DNA of 64,000 bases from Skeletonema tropicum (GCA_037178625.1 CM074130.1:2356001-2420000); one strand, 5' to 3'. Counted from the stretch's first letter, positions 20,669 through 33,114 are shown. The notes: a model not told the origin generated them from the sequence alone. A program made the numbers and translations.

Positions 20669-22680
20669 ATGTCGGACGGTACTCCTCCCGGATATACGAA
20701 TGACCAGATAGTTAGGTGATGGTGGTGGATCGCATGATGATGGGGACGCGAGAGAAGATAATATTTATCAGTTTTTGGATCCACTCGATCCTCGTAAAGT
20801 GTCATTGGACATCTTCGAGATGTACTGTCACGAGTTGGTGCATACTGATTCTATTGGCAGGATGGCCTATCTGATGGATAAGACGAAGGTGAGCCGCTTC
20901 TTGACGTGAATTTATTATCATGTTGCATTTTCACTTATATATTATAATTATTGACGGCAATTTTTGGTATCCACGTAACACGACAATTGAAATTGTTTTC
21001 AACGGTGTAGTACATGGTGGCAAGGATAATTGGGCATCAGTTTCCTTATGGTCGCTTGTACAACAACACTTGTATGGCTAATATTGTCGCACGTGTCTGC
21101 GCACGTCAACCGTACTCCAACGATGACGCGCCCGATGCAGACGGGTACTTTTTACATTTGGTAGATTGCCTTGTTGATTTACCACCTGAAAAGTGGAAGA
21201 AGGTTATTTCGCAGTTCGAGGAATTAAGGAAGGGTTTGCTTCGCCAGGATGCTGCGTTGCTGGTTCTTCCTGAAGAATTGTGTGATGAAGATTACAATAA
21301 CGGTGGGGATACGCAAGATGAACTTCCTCCAGAAAATGAAAGCGTGAACACATTGCTCGAATCTTCAAAAGAATTTACACAATCGTACGACAAAGTACTG
21401 CAATCATTGAAGTTCCACATGTGCTTGAGTCATATTCGACCTCAGTTTGAAAAGGCTATGCAAAAGGGAAGTTTTTCAGAGCAGAAGGGATGTTTTGCAG
21501 ATGAGGATTCTGTAGTCATACCGTACGATGATATTATGGCATTCGAGTAAGTTGAAACAAGGAGTGGTGTTGACCTGACAAAGAAATTCATACTCACAAT
21601 CTTCCTGCATCTACATATCTTTTATTATACAGTAATGAAATTGAAGAAGCGTTTGGTGATGACGGCGGTAAACACGCTGAAGTGCTGAACTCCCTTCTGG
21701 TGACGACCAAGAAAAGGGGCCGTTTACAACTGAAGAAGATTGACGAAATAAAGGACATCTACAGCACCAATGAGCGACTATTTGATCTTGTTAGGCTTCA
21801 AAACAAACTTGTGCACCTCATCCGTCGTTGGTCAGAGATGGTATTGCCTCTTCCTGAACTGACACAGTTAGGATATGGCTCCGTAACTCCCGCAGTTGGC
21901 GTTGATAACAAGGAAAATATTAGCAGTCTGGAATCTGCATTGGTAACTGAAGACACCAACCAGCAACGCAAACAAAAGAGACGTCGAATTGGCGGATCTT
22001 TATCAGATGACGAATCCGAGAAAGATGAAGAGGAGAAGGATGTTGGCGATGACGATGGCGAGGAAGAAAAGGAAGATAACTTAGATCGCCTCAAACGGAC
22101 GAGGAAAGCTCTGATGAAAAATGTGGAAGACCCTCTCGATGATTGTGTCGCAAAGGCACAGTCTGCACGAACGCGTTCAGCAGCGCAAGCAGATCATACC
22201 ACCTCACAAAACGAACGGAAAGTGAGCACACCCGCTTTCCTCAAGAAAAAGAAAAATTCATACAAAATACCCTTCTCAGATTCAGAAGATGACGATGTTT
22301 CTGGCAATGTCGAGGGCAAGGCTGAAGAGAGCAAATTTGAAGAAGGCAAAACTGAAGAGGGCAAAGCTGAAGAAAAGTCATCTAAAATGGACGAACTCGT
22401 GGACAGCGAGGAAGAGGACGAAGGTGTGAAGTTGAGTAGTGTGCCCGAACGCTTCAAATCTGCAGTCCCAGAGAAGACTGCCGTGTCGAAAGCAAGCGAA
22501 CCAAAGAAAGGAAAACCTAGAAGAAAAAAGTTTACGGACACCGAAGATGAAGCTATTCGAGATGGAGTTGCGCGATTTGGTGCGGGTAACTGGAGGGACA
22601 TCAAATCTTACTATCACATCGATCTTGCAGCCAGAACAGCAGTCCAAATCAAAGATCGCTGGAGGACTTTGAACAAATGA
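20669..22680 (+). CDS. TRF-like protein with C-terminal telobox-type Myb/SANT domain; one +1 step in exon 1
   Basis: Three exons (20669-20888, 21011-21546, 21633-22680) give about 600 residues. The N-terminal half is helical (KVSLDIFEMYCHELVHTDSIGRMAYLMDKTKYMVARIIGHQFPYGRLYNN) and may be a TRFH-like dimer domain; this is a guess. A long acidic, Lys/Glu-rich linker follows. The C-terminus RRKKFTDTEDEAIRDGVARFGAGNWRDIKSYYHIDLAARTAVQIKDRWRTLNK is a single Myb repeat close to telomere-binding TRF/telobox proteins. From the ATG at 20669 the frame closes at a TGA (20714-20718) unless one base near 20711 is passed over (ATA, G, TTA). The displaced frame has a TAG just upstream, so the step is confined to a few bases. 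Exon phases fit only with this step. A start at the ATG at 20818 would avoid it. Confidence 0.68.
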
Positions 22681-22761
22681 TGACAAGAGTGTTATTGATT
22701 CATGAACATATTTACTTTATAAGCGTACCAATTCTATCGAATTTCATCCCTAACTTCTAGT

Positions 22762-25700
22762 CTAGTCATTTTGGGAACCATCGAGATAGTTGAGTGCTCT
22801 CTTCCATGCTGCAAACTCGTCGGACGGATTCCATAGATGTTCAGTTTCTTTGTCTTGCCTTTGAAGATCTGCAGAGTCATCCAAGCATCTATCAATAACG
22901 CAACGCACCATACTTTCTTTTGTACCACGATCGTCACAAAGCAATTGCTTTGATGTAAAGACGATGTCGAAGAATGTAGCAGAAGTCACTCCGAAGAGAC
23001 GTTTCTTCATCGCCTCGAGACCACACTCACATCGCTGAAAGCTTGATGCCAAATTTCGGCTCAGGAACGATACAGCCAACACATAAAAGTAGTCCTTTCG
23101 AGTCAATTTAGTTGACTTCTTCAATGTTGTAGCAAATATATCCAGCAGAGCACCTGAATCGCGAGAGGACGAATCCATACTGGGAAGCCCACCCTTCATT
23201 GACTGAATAATCGACTGCTGCAATGAATCTCTGGTTTCGTCTTCGATTGACAGCAAATTAAGGATGGGTAGTAATTTCTCTGCAACAGACTTGGTTACCT
23301 TTGTAGGAAAGTCGTGCCGAAGAAACAATCTCAGAAATCTTGCGCAGATCGCATATTGTCCTCCATATTCGATGAAAGATTCGCATAAATCACCAACAAA
23401 GTCGTCAAGAGCTCTCATTTCGTCATTAAGTAACAATCTCTCAGCAGCAAGAGAAGGATCAGTGCCAGAAGATTCGTCGTCGGTGCTTTTCTTTGTTCTT
23501 GACAAACGTGAATGATGAAAGCATTCTTTGATGAAGTCTCGGACCACTACGGAATCATTCGATTCTGGAACTGCATACAATTGTCTGAAGAGTATATCCA
23601 AATATGCTGTAATGGCATCATCTCGTAACATATCTTCAGGGAATAAGCACACATTGCACAGATGATAAAGCTTTGTACCTGCATTGACCTGGAGAGGACA
23701 TGTTCTCTCCAGCTGCACAAGAAAAGAGAGAGCATCCGCAACAATTCCCGTAGCATGCTTGATACCTCGATCTTCACTCTTAACTTCATCTGATGTGATG
23801 GTACTCGATAGAACATTCCATATCCACGTTGCGCCAACGGGTAAGAAGAATCGTTCTTCCCTTGCATTCGCTGCAGATGAAAAGTCAGCAGTACTTCGCA
23901 AAGAATCAAGTGGGCCATTGTTGAATAAGTTGCTGCTGTGCTCAAGCTGTGCCTGTCTGTCTCTACTTGAGATGCTAAGCTCTCCGAGAAACAGTGATCG
24001 AAAGAGATCGGTGCATTCCTCTTGATCGCCACTTGTTCTAAACAAAGCCTTCTGCCCGAAAACAAAGTAGGCGATTGCTTCGTGTCCGACATTCAGTCTG
24101 CCAACCAAAGAAGCGGCAAAGGCCATGATAAGAGGTTTGTCATCTTCCCCTACTTCAATGTCATTCAAGTACTTCAAAACTGAATACTCTGCTTCAATAA
24201 ACCACGATTGACGTGCAACATGAAAAATATCTCCACTTGCGTGCACATGTTGTTCATGTTGAGACTTGGCCTTATTCAATGCATTCAACACTTCTCCTTC
24301 CAGCTTTGGATCTATCTCATCATTTGCTGCAACATGTGCAGCTAAATCCATGAAGGATTTCACAAACGCACAAGCGATCGCCTCTTCTTCCAAAGATATT
24401 GCTCTGGACTCGTCATCCGTTTTCCACCAGCTAGCGCAATAGGACAAACCAAGCGATATTTCAAGAGAGTGCTTCAGTAAACCTGACTGAAGGACTTCAT
24501 CAATTGCACTACGACAAGACTCTTGCGACAAAATTGGTATCGATGCAGTTGTTGTACATTGCTTTTCAGCTGTCACAAACGATGAAAGTAATCGCAATTG
24601 AGAGGAAGCCATCTTCAAAATTGAGACTCTATCATCGCCGCTGCAATTTCGCAATGAAACTGGTAGCGATGCTGTACAGCTTTTGACTGAAGATGATAAC
24701 CATACTAATGACATGGGCAGTGAATCATCTTGTTCAGGTATGGATGACAACTCACTACCACTTTGCTGTGATTGCATCACGTTAGAAGCGTCACAAATAC
24801 AAGCGAAGAGAGAAAGAAAATGCACACAGATAGAATTCTGGGACTTCTGGACTGCAACGTGTGGCGCAGCAATACTTATGAGAGACTGCACGTGTTCGGT
24901 AGCAAGCCCATACCTTAGCAATATTCGCAATAAAACCAAGCTCCACATCTGAACTTCCAACTCATCTTCATTGGCTGCTTGAAGGCAAAGAATTCCTTGT
25001 AGATGGGGCATAATTGTGTCGAAGACGTCAAGCCCAACAATATCTTTGGATTGTCGTGCTAGGGTGCAAAACAATATTAAGAACGGAAGCACATTCTGGG
25101 TGTCAAAGAGTGCACCACTGTCATCAGATTTAGGACGAAGGCAATACGATGCAAGAAAAGGGAGCAACCCTTTGTGATTGGCAATGGCCAAGGCAGCTCC
25201 CGGTAATCTCACTGCCAACATAGCCAAGATTCCACAAATACTTTGCAGAGTTGCCACCTGAATACGCCCCCCTGATGAAACCTCTTTCGATAGGAATGCT
25301 ATAACATCCGAGAGACATGGTAAAATGCGCATCCGAGATAGGAGGATCCAAGATGGATCGTTGTAGAATACTTTTGAATCTGACTCAGCTGATGCAGCAG
25401 AAGAATCTGCACGATAACAGGAACCATTTGTGCCGCTCTTTTCAATGGGTGTAATTGTTGTAGGTGGATAGAGATCGGCACCCGAGGGCACATGTGAGAC
25501 ATCACTCATAAAACAGGTTGCATATAGTTGAAAAGGATCTTGTGCTTCAATTTTCGACGGGTTGATATTCACAACATGATATGGATGCACAAATAGTTTC
25601 ATTAGGCAATGGATTGAGCGTAAACCCAATGATAAGAGACCCATGCCGCTCGAGGTATGAGCCAATGCGAGAGATTCATCCAGTATACATCGTATCGCAA

Positions 25701-26991
25701 CTGGTAGAAGTGGTGGATATGCCTTTTGAAGTGACTGTCTATTATCGATCGAGGTTGAGAAACAGCTTTGTTGCCGTTCAATGAGCATTGCTTTAACATC
25801 CTCTTCCAAACAATTGCAGACACTTCTTGCACCAAGAAGTCTTTGTCGAAGGGAGGTTGAACGGAGTAAAGATGCCGCAGTATGTAAATTAACATTTCGT
25901 TCATCAACAGAATGTCCCATATCCACTTTCTCTAACGAGCTTGTTGGTAGTGATGGCGCTAGACCTAATTCAATTGCCTCATTGTATGCAGAATCCATGT
26001 CCTCGGGAGTTTTTATCTTGGTCAACAATTCTGCAACCTGTTCCTTTCCCTCTCGTGCCTTCTTTTCTTCCAAGTCAAGTTCCATTTCTTTTGTCAGAGA
26101 TGGACTGCTAGTGTCATCATTTTGTATTGCATTTTCCCTTCCTGTTAGCTCATTTTGTTGTATCACTTGTTCCTTTTGTTTTTGCTTTCCTCTTTTTCGA
26201 AGGAACGCTATCGACTCAGCTGATAAGATTGATTTCACTTCATCAACACCATCACGGATTTCGTCTATAGTCATATTTGCCAGAATGGATTCATTTGCCG
26301 AGCCAATGTCATTTGCTCTCTGAGGTGTAGGTTGATTGGTTTTTGTGGACTGTTTTTCTGGAATACTACTCATTTGGTTGAAAACAGTTGATGACGAATC
26401 TCGATCGCGAGCCAGCCTCCCTTTACGTGTAAGCGAACCAACTGGTGCAAAGTCAAGAGAAGGAAATCCACCAGCTGTAGGATTTGCTGGCCCACCTTTT
26501 TGTAGCTGTCTTTGTTTGAATCGAGATTCTCTCTTCTTTGGTTGTGCTGTAGCAGATGTTGTGCGCTTATTATTATTCGACTCAGCTGGACGTTCTCGGA
26601 TACTATCAGATTTAATTACCGGTCTTTGAAGAGTTTTGTTTGCCGCACCATCATTATCTTGGATTGGTTGCGTCGTCCGTTCTACTGGTTCTGCAGCTGG
26701 TTCGGGAGTGATGGATTGTTCTTTTCTATCTGTATTTTGAATTCTGCTCTTCAACGCAGTAGACGAGTGAATTTTTGGAGCCCTCGATGCTCGAATAACT
26801 CGTGCTGCCGGCATTTCACCTTCGCCCAGCGACTCCATCATCTGTTCACGACGAGCTAGTGCCCGCTGTGGGAAGCTTGGATGTTTAGTGGCGGTGTGTT
26901 TCCGAGAATGCAATTGTCGCTCTTCATCTGCAGATGGCATCGCCAACATTGACGACACAACCTCATCAGTCAATCCCTCTGTGTTTGCCAT
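22762..26991 (-). CDS. RPAP1-like RNA polymerase II-associated protein
   Basis: One uninterrupted exon of 1409 residues. Residues about 60-80 (ARVIRASRAPKI) and 245-285 (MTIDEIRDGVDEVKSILSAESIAFLRKRGKQKQKEQ) match the N-terminal RPAP1 pattern, in which a short helix precedes FLRKRG. Around 370-400 (HTAASLLRSTSLRQRLLGARSVCNCL) resembles the start of the conserved RPAP1 C-terminal region. The remaining 900 residues look like an alpha-helical repeat scaffold. RPAP1 in animals and plants (IYO/MINIYO) couples RNA polymerase II to Mediator and to developmental transcription. The protein is long for an intronless gene and has no frame interruption, in contrast with neighbouring genes. Confidence 0.6.
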   Translation of the reverse strand: MANTEGLTDEVVSSMLAMPSADEERQLHSRKHTATKHPSFPQRALARREQMMESLGEGEMPAARVIRASRAPKIHSSTALKSRIQNTDRKEQSITPEPAAEPVERTTQPIQDNDGAANKTLQRPVIKSDSIRERPAESNNNKRTTSATAQPKKRESRFKQRQLQKGGPANPTAGGFPSLDFAPVGSLTRKGRLARDRDSSSTVFNQMSSIPEKQSTKTNQPTPQRANDIGSANESILANMTIDEIRDGVDEVKSILSAESIAFLRKRGKQKQKEQVIQQNELTGRENAIQNDDTSSPSLTKEMELDLEEKKAREGKEQVAELLTKIKTPEDMDSAYNEAIELGLAPSLPTSSLEKVDMGHSVDERNVNLHTAASLLRSTSLRQRLLGARSVCNCLEEDVKAMLIERQQSCFSTSIDNRQSLQKAYPPLLPVAIRCILDESLALAHTSSGMGLLSLGLRSIHCLMKLFVHPYHVVNINPSKIEAQDPFQLYATCFMSDVSHVPSGADLYPPTTITPIEKSGTNGSCYRADSSAASAESDSKVFYNDPSWILLSRMRILPCLSDVIAFLSKEVSSGGRIQVATLQSICGILAMLAVRLPGAALAIANHKGLLPFLASYCLRPKSDDSGALFDTQNVLPFLILFCTLARQSKDIVGLDVFDTIMPHLQGILCLQAANEDELEVQMWSLVLLRILLRYGLATEHVQSLISIAAPHVAVQKSQNSICVHFLSLFACICDASNVMQSQQSGSELSSIPEQDDSLPMSLVWLSSSVKSCTASLPVSLRNCSGDDRVSILKMASSQLRLLSSFVTAEKQCTTTASIPILSQESCRSAIDEVLQSGLLKHSLEISLGLSYCASWWKTDDESRAISLEEEAIACAFVKSFMDLAAHVAANDEIDPKLEGEVLNALNKAKSQHEQHVHASGDIFHVARQSWFIEAEYSVLKYLNDIEVGEDDKPLIMAFAASLVGRLNVGHEAIAYFVFGQKALFRTSGDQEECTDLFRSLFLGELSISSRDRQAQLEHSSNLFNNGPLDSLRSTADFSSAANAREERFFLPVGATWIWNVLSSTITSDEVKSEDRGIKHATGIVADALSFLVQLERTCPLQVNAGTKLYHLCNVCLFPEDMLRDDAITAYLDILFRQLYAVPESNDSVVVRDFIKECFHHSRLSRTKKSTDDESSGTDPSLAAERLLLNDEMRALDDFVGDLCESFIEYGGQYAICARFLRLFLRHDFPTKVTKSVAEKLLPILNLLSIEDETRDSLQQSIIQSMKGGLPSMDSSSRDSGALLDIFATTLKKSTKLTRKDYFYVLAVSFLSRNLASSFQRCECGLEAMKKRLFGVTSATFFDIVFTSKQLLCDDRGTKESMVRCVIDRCLDDSADLQRQDKETEHLWNPSDEFAAWKRALNYLDGSQND

Positions 26992-27419
26992 TATTAATCA
27001 GCGAGGTTTACAACTGAGATTACCACCACTAACTATTAACTACCAACCAAATATTTACTAAGCATATTACCAAAGATTTTGCCATCATTGTGTGGATCTG
27101 CTGGATGGTGGTGGTTTAGGGAAAAAAGATTTGGCGCCAGGGAGGACATACTGGACAGACTGGGGACGTAAAAGGACAATTCCTGTCCGTGGGACAACAA
27201 CAACAACTTCTTGTCGTGAGATGCTGTTTGTGTGCTTATTTACCCTGGTTTGTGTTGCTTCTATATACTTGACTGGGAATTAACAGCTAACAGCTCCTAC
27301 TTGCTCTAAACTATCATTATAAATGTTATGTATCTGTGTCATCTTGATCTGTGAGGATAGGAAGCGAGAGTCAGAATACAAGTAAAACAGTTTGTTGAAG
27401 CCAATACATATCTTTCTGG
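26992..27419. other. Intergenic region, nothing recognised
   Basis: About 430 bases between the RPAP1-like start and the seipin stop. No gene or repeat is evident. Confidence 0.4.
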
Positions 27420-28943
27420 TCATCTCTCACCTGTAAAAATTTCAAATTTAGAGTATCCTTTCATCACCATATCTGCCAGGCTCTTTTCTTCTTCTTCTCG
27501 TGATGGTTTCTGGTCCAAGAAAACATTCGGCCTTCCTTTCACTGCTTTATTACTTGCAATCTTACCAAATGGGAAATTGCTCTTGCCAGTATCCTCAACC
27601 TTGGTAGATTCTTGTTTGGCATCGAGATCAATAGAACTCACAGAATCTTCCTCATCAGATACAATCTGGTCTGTGGATCCTTTCTTTTCACTTCTTTGCC
27701 CACTGGGGCTTTGATGTTCTGCTTCATTCAATGGTTCCCAATTTTCTGCATCTTCGAATTCTTCTTCAAGGATCTCAATGTCCTCTCCCGCCCATCTATC
27801 ATGTCCTGCCTCAAGGTTAATCGAAGCTAACCCGTCATCCGAGAAAAGGTCTGCGTAAGGCTGTGCATTCCATCTTATTCTTGCAGCCCGGCGACGCCAA
27901 ATTGTAAGAGCAACATAAACATAAACTATGAAAAAGAACGTTGTCCCCAAGAATGCACAAGGCCAGCGCATGCTTCGAACGAACTCTTGAATTGGAGACA
28001 TCTCTTTCCCATACCGAAGTTTAGATGATTGTATTTGGATGCTTTGGAGGCTGGATGAAAATGATGCTGGATTAGGAACCCCCAACGTTACTTCTACATA
28101 TGATAACGATCGCTTAGCACTAATATCCACGTAGTTGTCAAAGGCAAGGAGTGTGATCGTTCGAGTTTCCGCCAGCAGTCCAGCAGATAGAGGGAACAGA
28201 ACTGATAATTTGCGAAATATAGCTATCATGTTGCTCTCAAAGGGAAGCATGGATGATTGTTTTGATGACGCTAACAGCTGTTTGTCACTTGAGCGCAAGT
28301 CTACTGTTATCATGAACACTCCCAATTGTTTGTTGATATCTGATTCCGGCATCGTCAATGTGATTTCAAAGAAATATCTTTGATCAGGTGAAAGAATTGG
28401 ATGATAATGATCCTCCTCCTTCTGACATTCTGTCTTGACTGTTTCATTGGTGGGACAAAGTTCTCCAGAGCCTTTTATTCTCTCATCATCAATTACACAA
28501 AAGCTATCATCTTTAGCAGAACACGAATAAGCCCATGGGGCCCGTTTTGACGATCGAAGATCAACTCTGCCAATTGGCGGTAATGGATGAGATTGCCCCT
28601 GCGTTCCAGGGTTGTAGTCAAAGAAAATTGGACGCGATTGCACTTCAAGTCCTCTCATAATCACCCAATTGTACAGAGCAAGATAAGTGCTAACACTCAA
28701 TATTGCAAGAATGGTAATGCATATGATCAACTCGACTAACCATATTAGTAATGGCAAGAGATTATCGACGAAGAACCCACGTAATATTTCATCAAAACGC
28801 ATTGCATTCGCATCTGTGTGCTTTTCGTCTTGATCAGCATCATTATCTCGAATCATTTTCTGAAGGCGATGCATCGCCGCTCGTTCGGCTTGCTCCGCTG
28901 CAGCCCTGGCTGCCCACATTGGAAAAGATTGATGGGCTTCCAT
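27420..28943 (-). CDS. Seipin (lipid-droplet biogenesis protein)
   Basis: A single exon of 507 residues. It has two membrane segments, at about residues 58-92 (LLPLLIWLVELIICITILAILSVSTYLALYNWV) and 330-352 (CAFLGTTFFFIVYVYVALTIW). The lumenal domain between them carries the seipin pattern: YFFEITLTMPESDINKQLGVFMITVDLRSSD, SNMIAIFRKLSVLFPLSAGLLAETRTITLLAFDNYVD and VEVTLGVPNPASFSSSLQSIQIQSSKLRYG. Seipin forms an oligomeric ring in the endoplasmic reticulum at nascent lipid droplets. There is a lumenal insert rich in Cys/Asp (SCSAKDDSFCVIDDERIKGSGELCPTNET) and a long acidic cytosolic tail, both unlike animal seipins. Confidence 0.85.
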   Translation of the reverse strand: MEAHQSFPMWAARAAAEQAERAAMHRLQKMIRDNDADQDEKHTDANAMRFDEILRGFFVDNLLPLLIWLVELIICITILAILSVSTYLALYNWVIMRGLEVQSRPIFFDYNPGTQGQSHPLPPIGRVDLRSSKRAPWAYSCSAKDDSFCVIDDERIKGSGELCPTNETVKTECQKEEDHYHPILSPDQRYFFEITLTMPESDINKQLGVFMITVDLRSSDKQLLASSKQSSMLPFESNMIAIFRKLSVLFPLSAGLLAETRTITLLAFDNYVDISAKRSLSYVEVTLGVPNPASFSSSLQSIQIQSSKLRYGKEMSPIQEFVRSMRWPCAFLGTTFFFIVYVYVALTIWRRRAARIRWNAQPYADLFSDDGLASINLEAGHDRWAGEDIEILEEEFEDAENWEPLNEAEHQSPSGQRSEKKGSTDQIVSDEEDSVSSIDLDAKQESTKVEDTGKSNFPFGKIASNKAVKGRPNVFLDQKPSREEEEKSLADMVMKGYSKFEIFTGER

Positions 28944-29228
28944 CGCGCTGAAGGACCGATATATGGCTGCGTTAGATAGAAGGCAGGTCGCGAGGTGGCT
29001 GTATGTTCTGTTCGCTTATTGGCTTCGGTGCTTTCTTCTTTTGTAACGGCCAAAAATGGCGACACGGATGATACTTATGATGTTTGATGTTCATGTCGAA
29101 TGTGCGAGATAAGTACCATGGACATTTTTTTATTTCCCAAGCAAGGTGCCAACTGCCAACTTATGCCAACGTGGATGGTTCAAATAATTGGCAGGTGCAA
29201 CCAAAAGAAGTAAACCATAAACGTCGTG

Positions 29229-29666
29229 ATGGCAACATCAGTAGGCGTGCGATTCGGTCGAGCGTTGCTCATGGTCAGAGGTTCCAATGGTGTGGCTGCA
29301 GCCGTCAATTTTTATCAAAATGGATTGGGAATGAACATCGTCAGACACACAGATGAGTGGGCAGAGCTCCAGTGTCCAGTTGGACAACCATCATCATCAT
29401 TGCCCGATACATCAAATGCTCAACAACCACAAACGAACAATAATTTCAACCTTACTATACAAGCATGCGAGAGTGAAGCACTACTGGGTGTTGGATATTC
29501 TCCGTTTCTCAATTTTGATGTCGATGATATGGATATGACTGTTGCAAGATGCGTGCAAATGGGTGCACATCTAGATGGCCCAATACAATATCCAGCCCAT
29601 GGAAAAGTCGCTGCATTGAGAGCACCAGATGGGCATATGATAGGATTGTACGAACCAAGTATATAG
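29229..29666 (+). CDS. VOC (glyoxalase/bleomycin-resistance fold) protein
   Basis: A single exon of 145 residues from the ATG at 29229 (MATSVGVRFGRALLMV). The paired beta-alpha-beta pattern of the vicinal oxygen chelate fold is visible: VRGSNGVAAAVNFYQNGLGMNIVRHTDEWAEL, then FLNFDVDDMDMTVARCVQMGAHLDGPIQYPAHGKVAALRAPDGHMIGLYEP. Such proteins include glyoxalase I and dioxygenases; the substrate is not predictable. The start lies 285 bp from the divergent seipin gene. Confidence 0.75.
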   Translation: MATSVGVRFGRALLMVRGSNGVAAAVNFYQNGLGMNIVRHTDEWAELQCPVGQPSSSLPDTSNAQQPQTNNNFNLTIQACESEALLGVGYSPFLNFDVDDMDMTVARCVQMGAHLDGPIQYPAHGKVAALRAPDGHMIGLYEPSI

Positions 29667-29726
29667 CATGTTATAAACGATATTATAATGGAAGTATTCA
29701 GAGATGATGAAACGAAACTCTTTGCA

Positions 29727-32011
29727 TTATGATTTCTGTAGATAGTCTCGAAGTTTGGAAAAGGCACGTTGCCTGTGCGAGATTGCATCCTTCTGTTCAC
29801 CAGTCATCTCGGCATAAGTTAATCCATTGCCTTCGTCTGGTTGAAAGATGGGATCCCAGCCAAAGTCTAGACTGCCTCGAGGACGGACGATTGTACCAAG
29901 TGTTCGTCCATCAAATGTTTGCACTTCCTCACCAGGGCCTGGGCAGTAGGCAACGACGGTTTGAGCATAGCCTGACTTGTCCTCGGAGAAGGAAATCATA
30001 TCATTCAGTCCATCGAGGCCATTCTTGTCAAGAAACCATTTTATGTAAGGACCTGGTAAATCATTCAATGCTTTGAAACACAACGACGTGTCTTCTGTGA
30101 TAACTGCGCCATTCACTTCTTTGGCAGCCAGTGCAGCTTTCTCCTTGGCAATGAAAATGGGGTCTCCTTGCAATTCTGGAAGATCAACTTTGTGATTAGT
30201 TATCTGGTATGGGAAGTCAGTCGATCCCGAAGCGAGAATCCTCTTCACTTCTTCAGCCTTCTTTTTATTGCCAGTAACAAAGGTGATGGTTTGGCTGTCC
30301 ACTGGTGTCTTTTTGCCACCCTCAACCCTCGACGCAGAGAAGGGGTCAGGCATAGTGGGATCTGGGAAGGACAAATCAACACAACTTGGGATCGATGAAT
30401 CGTCTGGAACAGTGATGGCAGCACAAGCCATCTCGAAAGCGTTTTCAATGACGGCAGCAGTTGTCCCACCCGCTCCACGACCATCACATCCCCATACGAA
30501 ATCAAGTGCGTCCCATGCAGGCTTGGAATGCAGAAGTAGGTATTTATTTTCAGGATTCAGCTTGTATGTGTAGTTTCCAAAGGTTGCAGATGTGGCAAGT
30601 CTACACGCCACTAAGAGGCGCAAGTGTTTCCGCTCTTGAACTGTGAGCGGATAGACGTGATGGAACCCTCTCAAGATAGCACAAGCGGCAGATATAGATC
30701 GACCGCTCTTGCCATATGATGAAATGAGTGCATAAGTCATGGCGACTGCTACGTCGAGGACCTTCCAACTTTGAAGAGAACAAATAAAAGAATGATCGGT
30801 GAGATTCATCTTCATTAAACACATTAAACAAGAAATAATGTACAATCGCCGTCGTCATGGCAGTTCGTCATGTAGGCAAGGACGGTCCATGATAGCGTTG
30901 ACGATTATCAGATGCTTTAAGTCTGGAAGTGGTTTGATCTTGCTCATCGAAATGAAGTTTCCAGCACGGGGTAAAAGAACGGTAACAGCCTCCGACATCT
31001 TTCGACAATCGGTCGACCGTAAAGTGCCCTCTTGAATCTGGATACTCTAGGTTGTTGAGCTGTTGCCAATTATTAATCACACATGTTAAGGCTAAAAGAA
31101 ACTTACCTGTACACTGTATCCCCGAAATCAATGACACCTGTTACTTTGATGCCAGCACCATCCTCGTTACCAACAATTATGTTAGCATCGTTAAAGTCAG
31201 CATGGTTTATGCTCATTCGAAATTTGTCTCCTTCTCCTGATTCTATAATTTCCTTCTTGAAGGAGTCAATGATACTAGTAATAAGATTCCTCTGACCATT
31301 GTCGTCAAGATGTGATATGTACGGTTCGATGTCAACAACGTGTCGGCCATCCCATGCATGATAGTTCTTGGAAGCCTCAAGAACATCCTTGTCAGACGCA
31401 GCCAAGTCATCAAGTGCATGACTCATCCTACCCAAATAGCATCCAGCATCGACAAGCGTTTCAATGGAGCACCACTTGACGTCACTTAGAGGTGAGCCAT
31501 GCACCCAGGTTTGAAGGCGAACGACGAGTTGCATAGGACTATGCTCCTCACTTATCACTGACAAGTCTCGTATACAGACGGAATCGTCTCTATCGTCATC
31601 ATCGTTGCTTGACGATGGAGGGTTCTTGACGGGTATAGATCTACCAGTGGTCAAGTTATATTTTGGATCTGCTAGGTATTCATAGATGGCATGTTGCATA
31701 TCAATAATGCTTGTCTGTCTCTCACCGGCAGCGTCATTATCTAACCGTGCCCGTTTCCTGACATGGGCAGCAATGTACTGTTCAGACTCGACACCATTGT
31801 GAATCTTCAACAAAGCCTTTTGGCCATCAACGGTGACAAGATAATTAATGTCATCGTAGGAGTCCAACTGCTTTACCACATCACAACGTGGCAGTTCCGG
31901 GTTGGTACCGAAACCATCAGGGATATAACAGTCTATCAAGATGGAGAGGGCATCCTCGGCCGTTACTTTGGGCTTGAGGAGCTTCCGCCGTGCTTCATCT
32001 TCATTGCTCAT
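29727..32011 (-). CDS. Fused hydroxylysine kinase-like (APH fold) and inosine triphosphate pyrophosphatase
   Basis: Two exons (32011-31107 and 30768-29727, a 338-nt GTAAGT...AAG intron, phase 2) give 648 residues. Residues 1-420 form an aminoglycoside-phosphotransferase-fold kinase. The catalytic loop is INHADFNDANIIV, followed by GVIDFGDTVYSWKVLDVAVAMTYALIS across the splice, and its tail reads AILRGFHHVYPLTVQERKHLRLLVACRLATS. The closest known type is hydroxylysine kinase (HYKK/AGPHD1). Residues about 455-648 are a complete ITPase: ITFVTGNKKKAEEVKRIL, GAVITEDTSLCFKALNDLPGPYIKWFL, RGSLDFGWDPIFQPD, ISHRQRAFSKLRDYL. ITPase removes ITP, dITP and XTP from nucleotide pools. The two activities are not known to belong to one pathway. 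No frame break is present. Confidence 0.85.
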
Positions 32012-32325
32012 GGTTGGTTTATTTGTGAAATGTGGCGTGGCAAATTGGCAAGCAGACGGTTTCTCGGGGTTAAAACTTTGATACTAAGTACCTTAGCTCT
32101 AGGAGAATAAATAATTTTCAGTGAGTAAATCATCAATGAGGGGTATTTATTGATTATTAGTTGAGATATTTAGACAAGAGGTCATCACTTCTATCATCTC
32201 ATGAGTATCTTTTTCGAGATCTTTTGGCATCAAACGAAAAACGAAAACAAGGAAACAAACTTGCGGAGGGCTTCTGACACAATAATCCGTTCGAATAATA
32301 ATATTTTCAACCACCTATCGCAACC

Positions 32326-33114
<789 letters not shown>

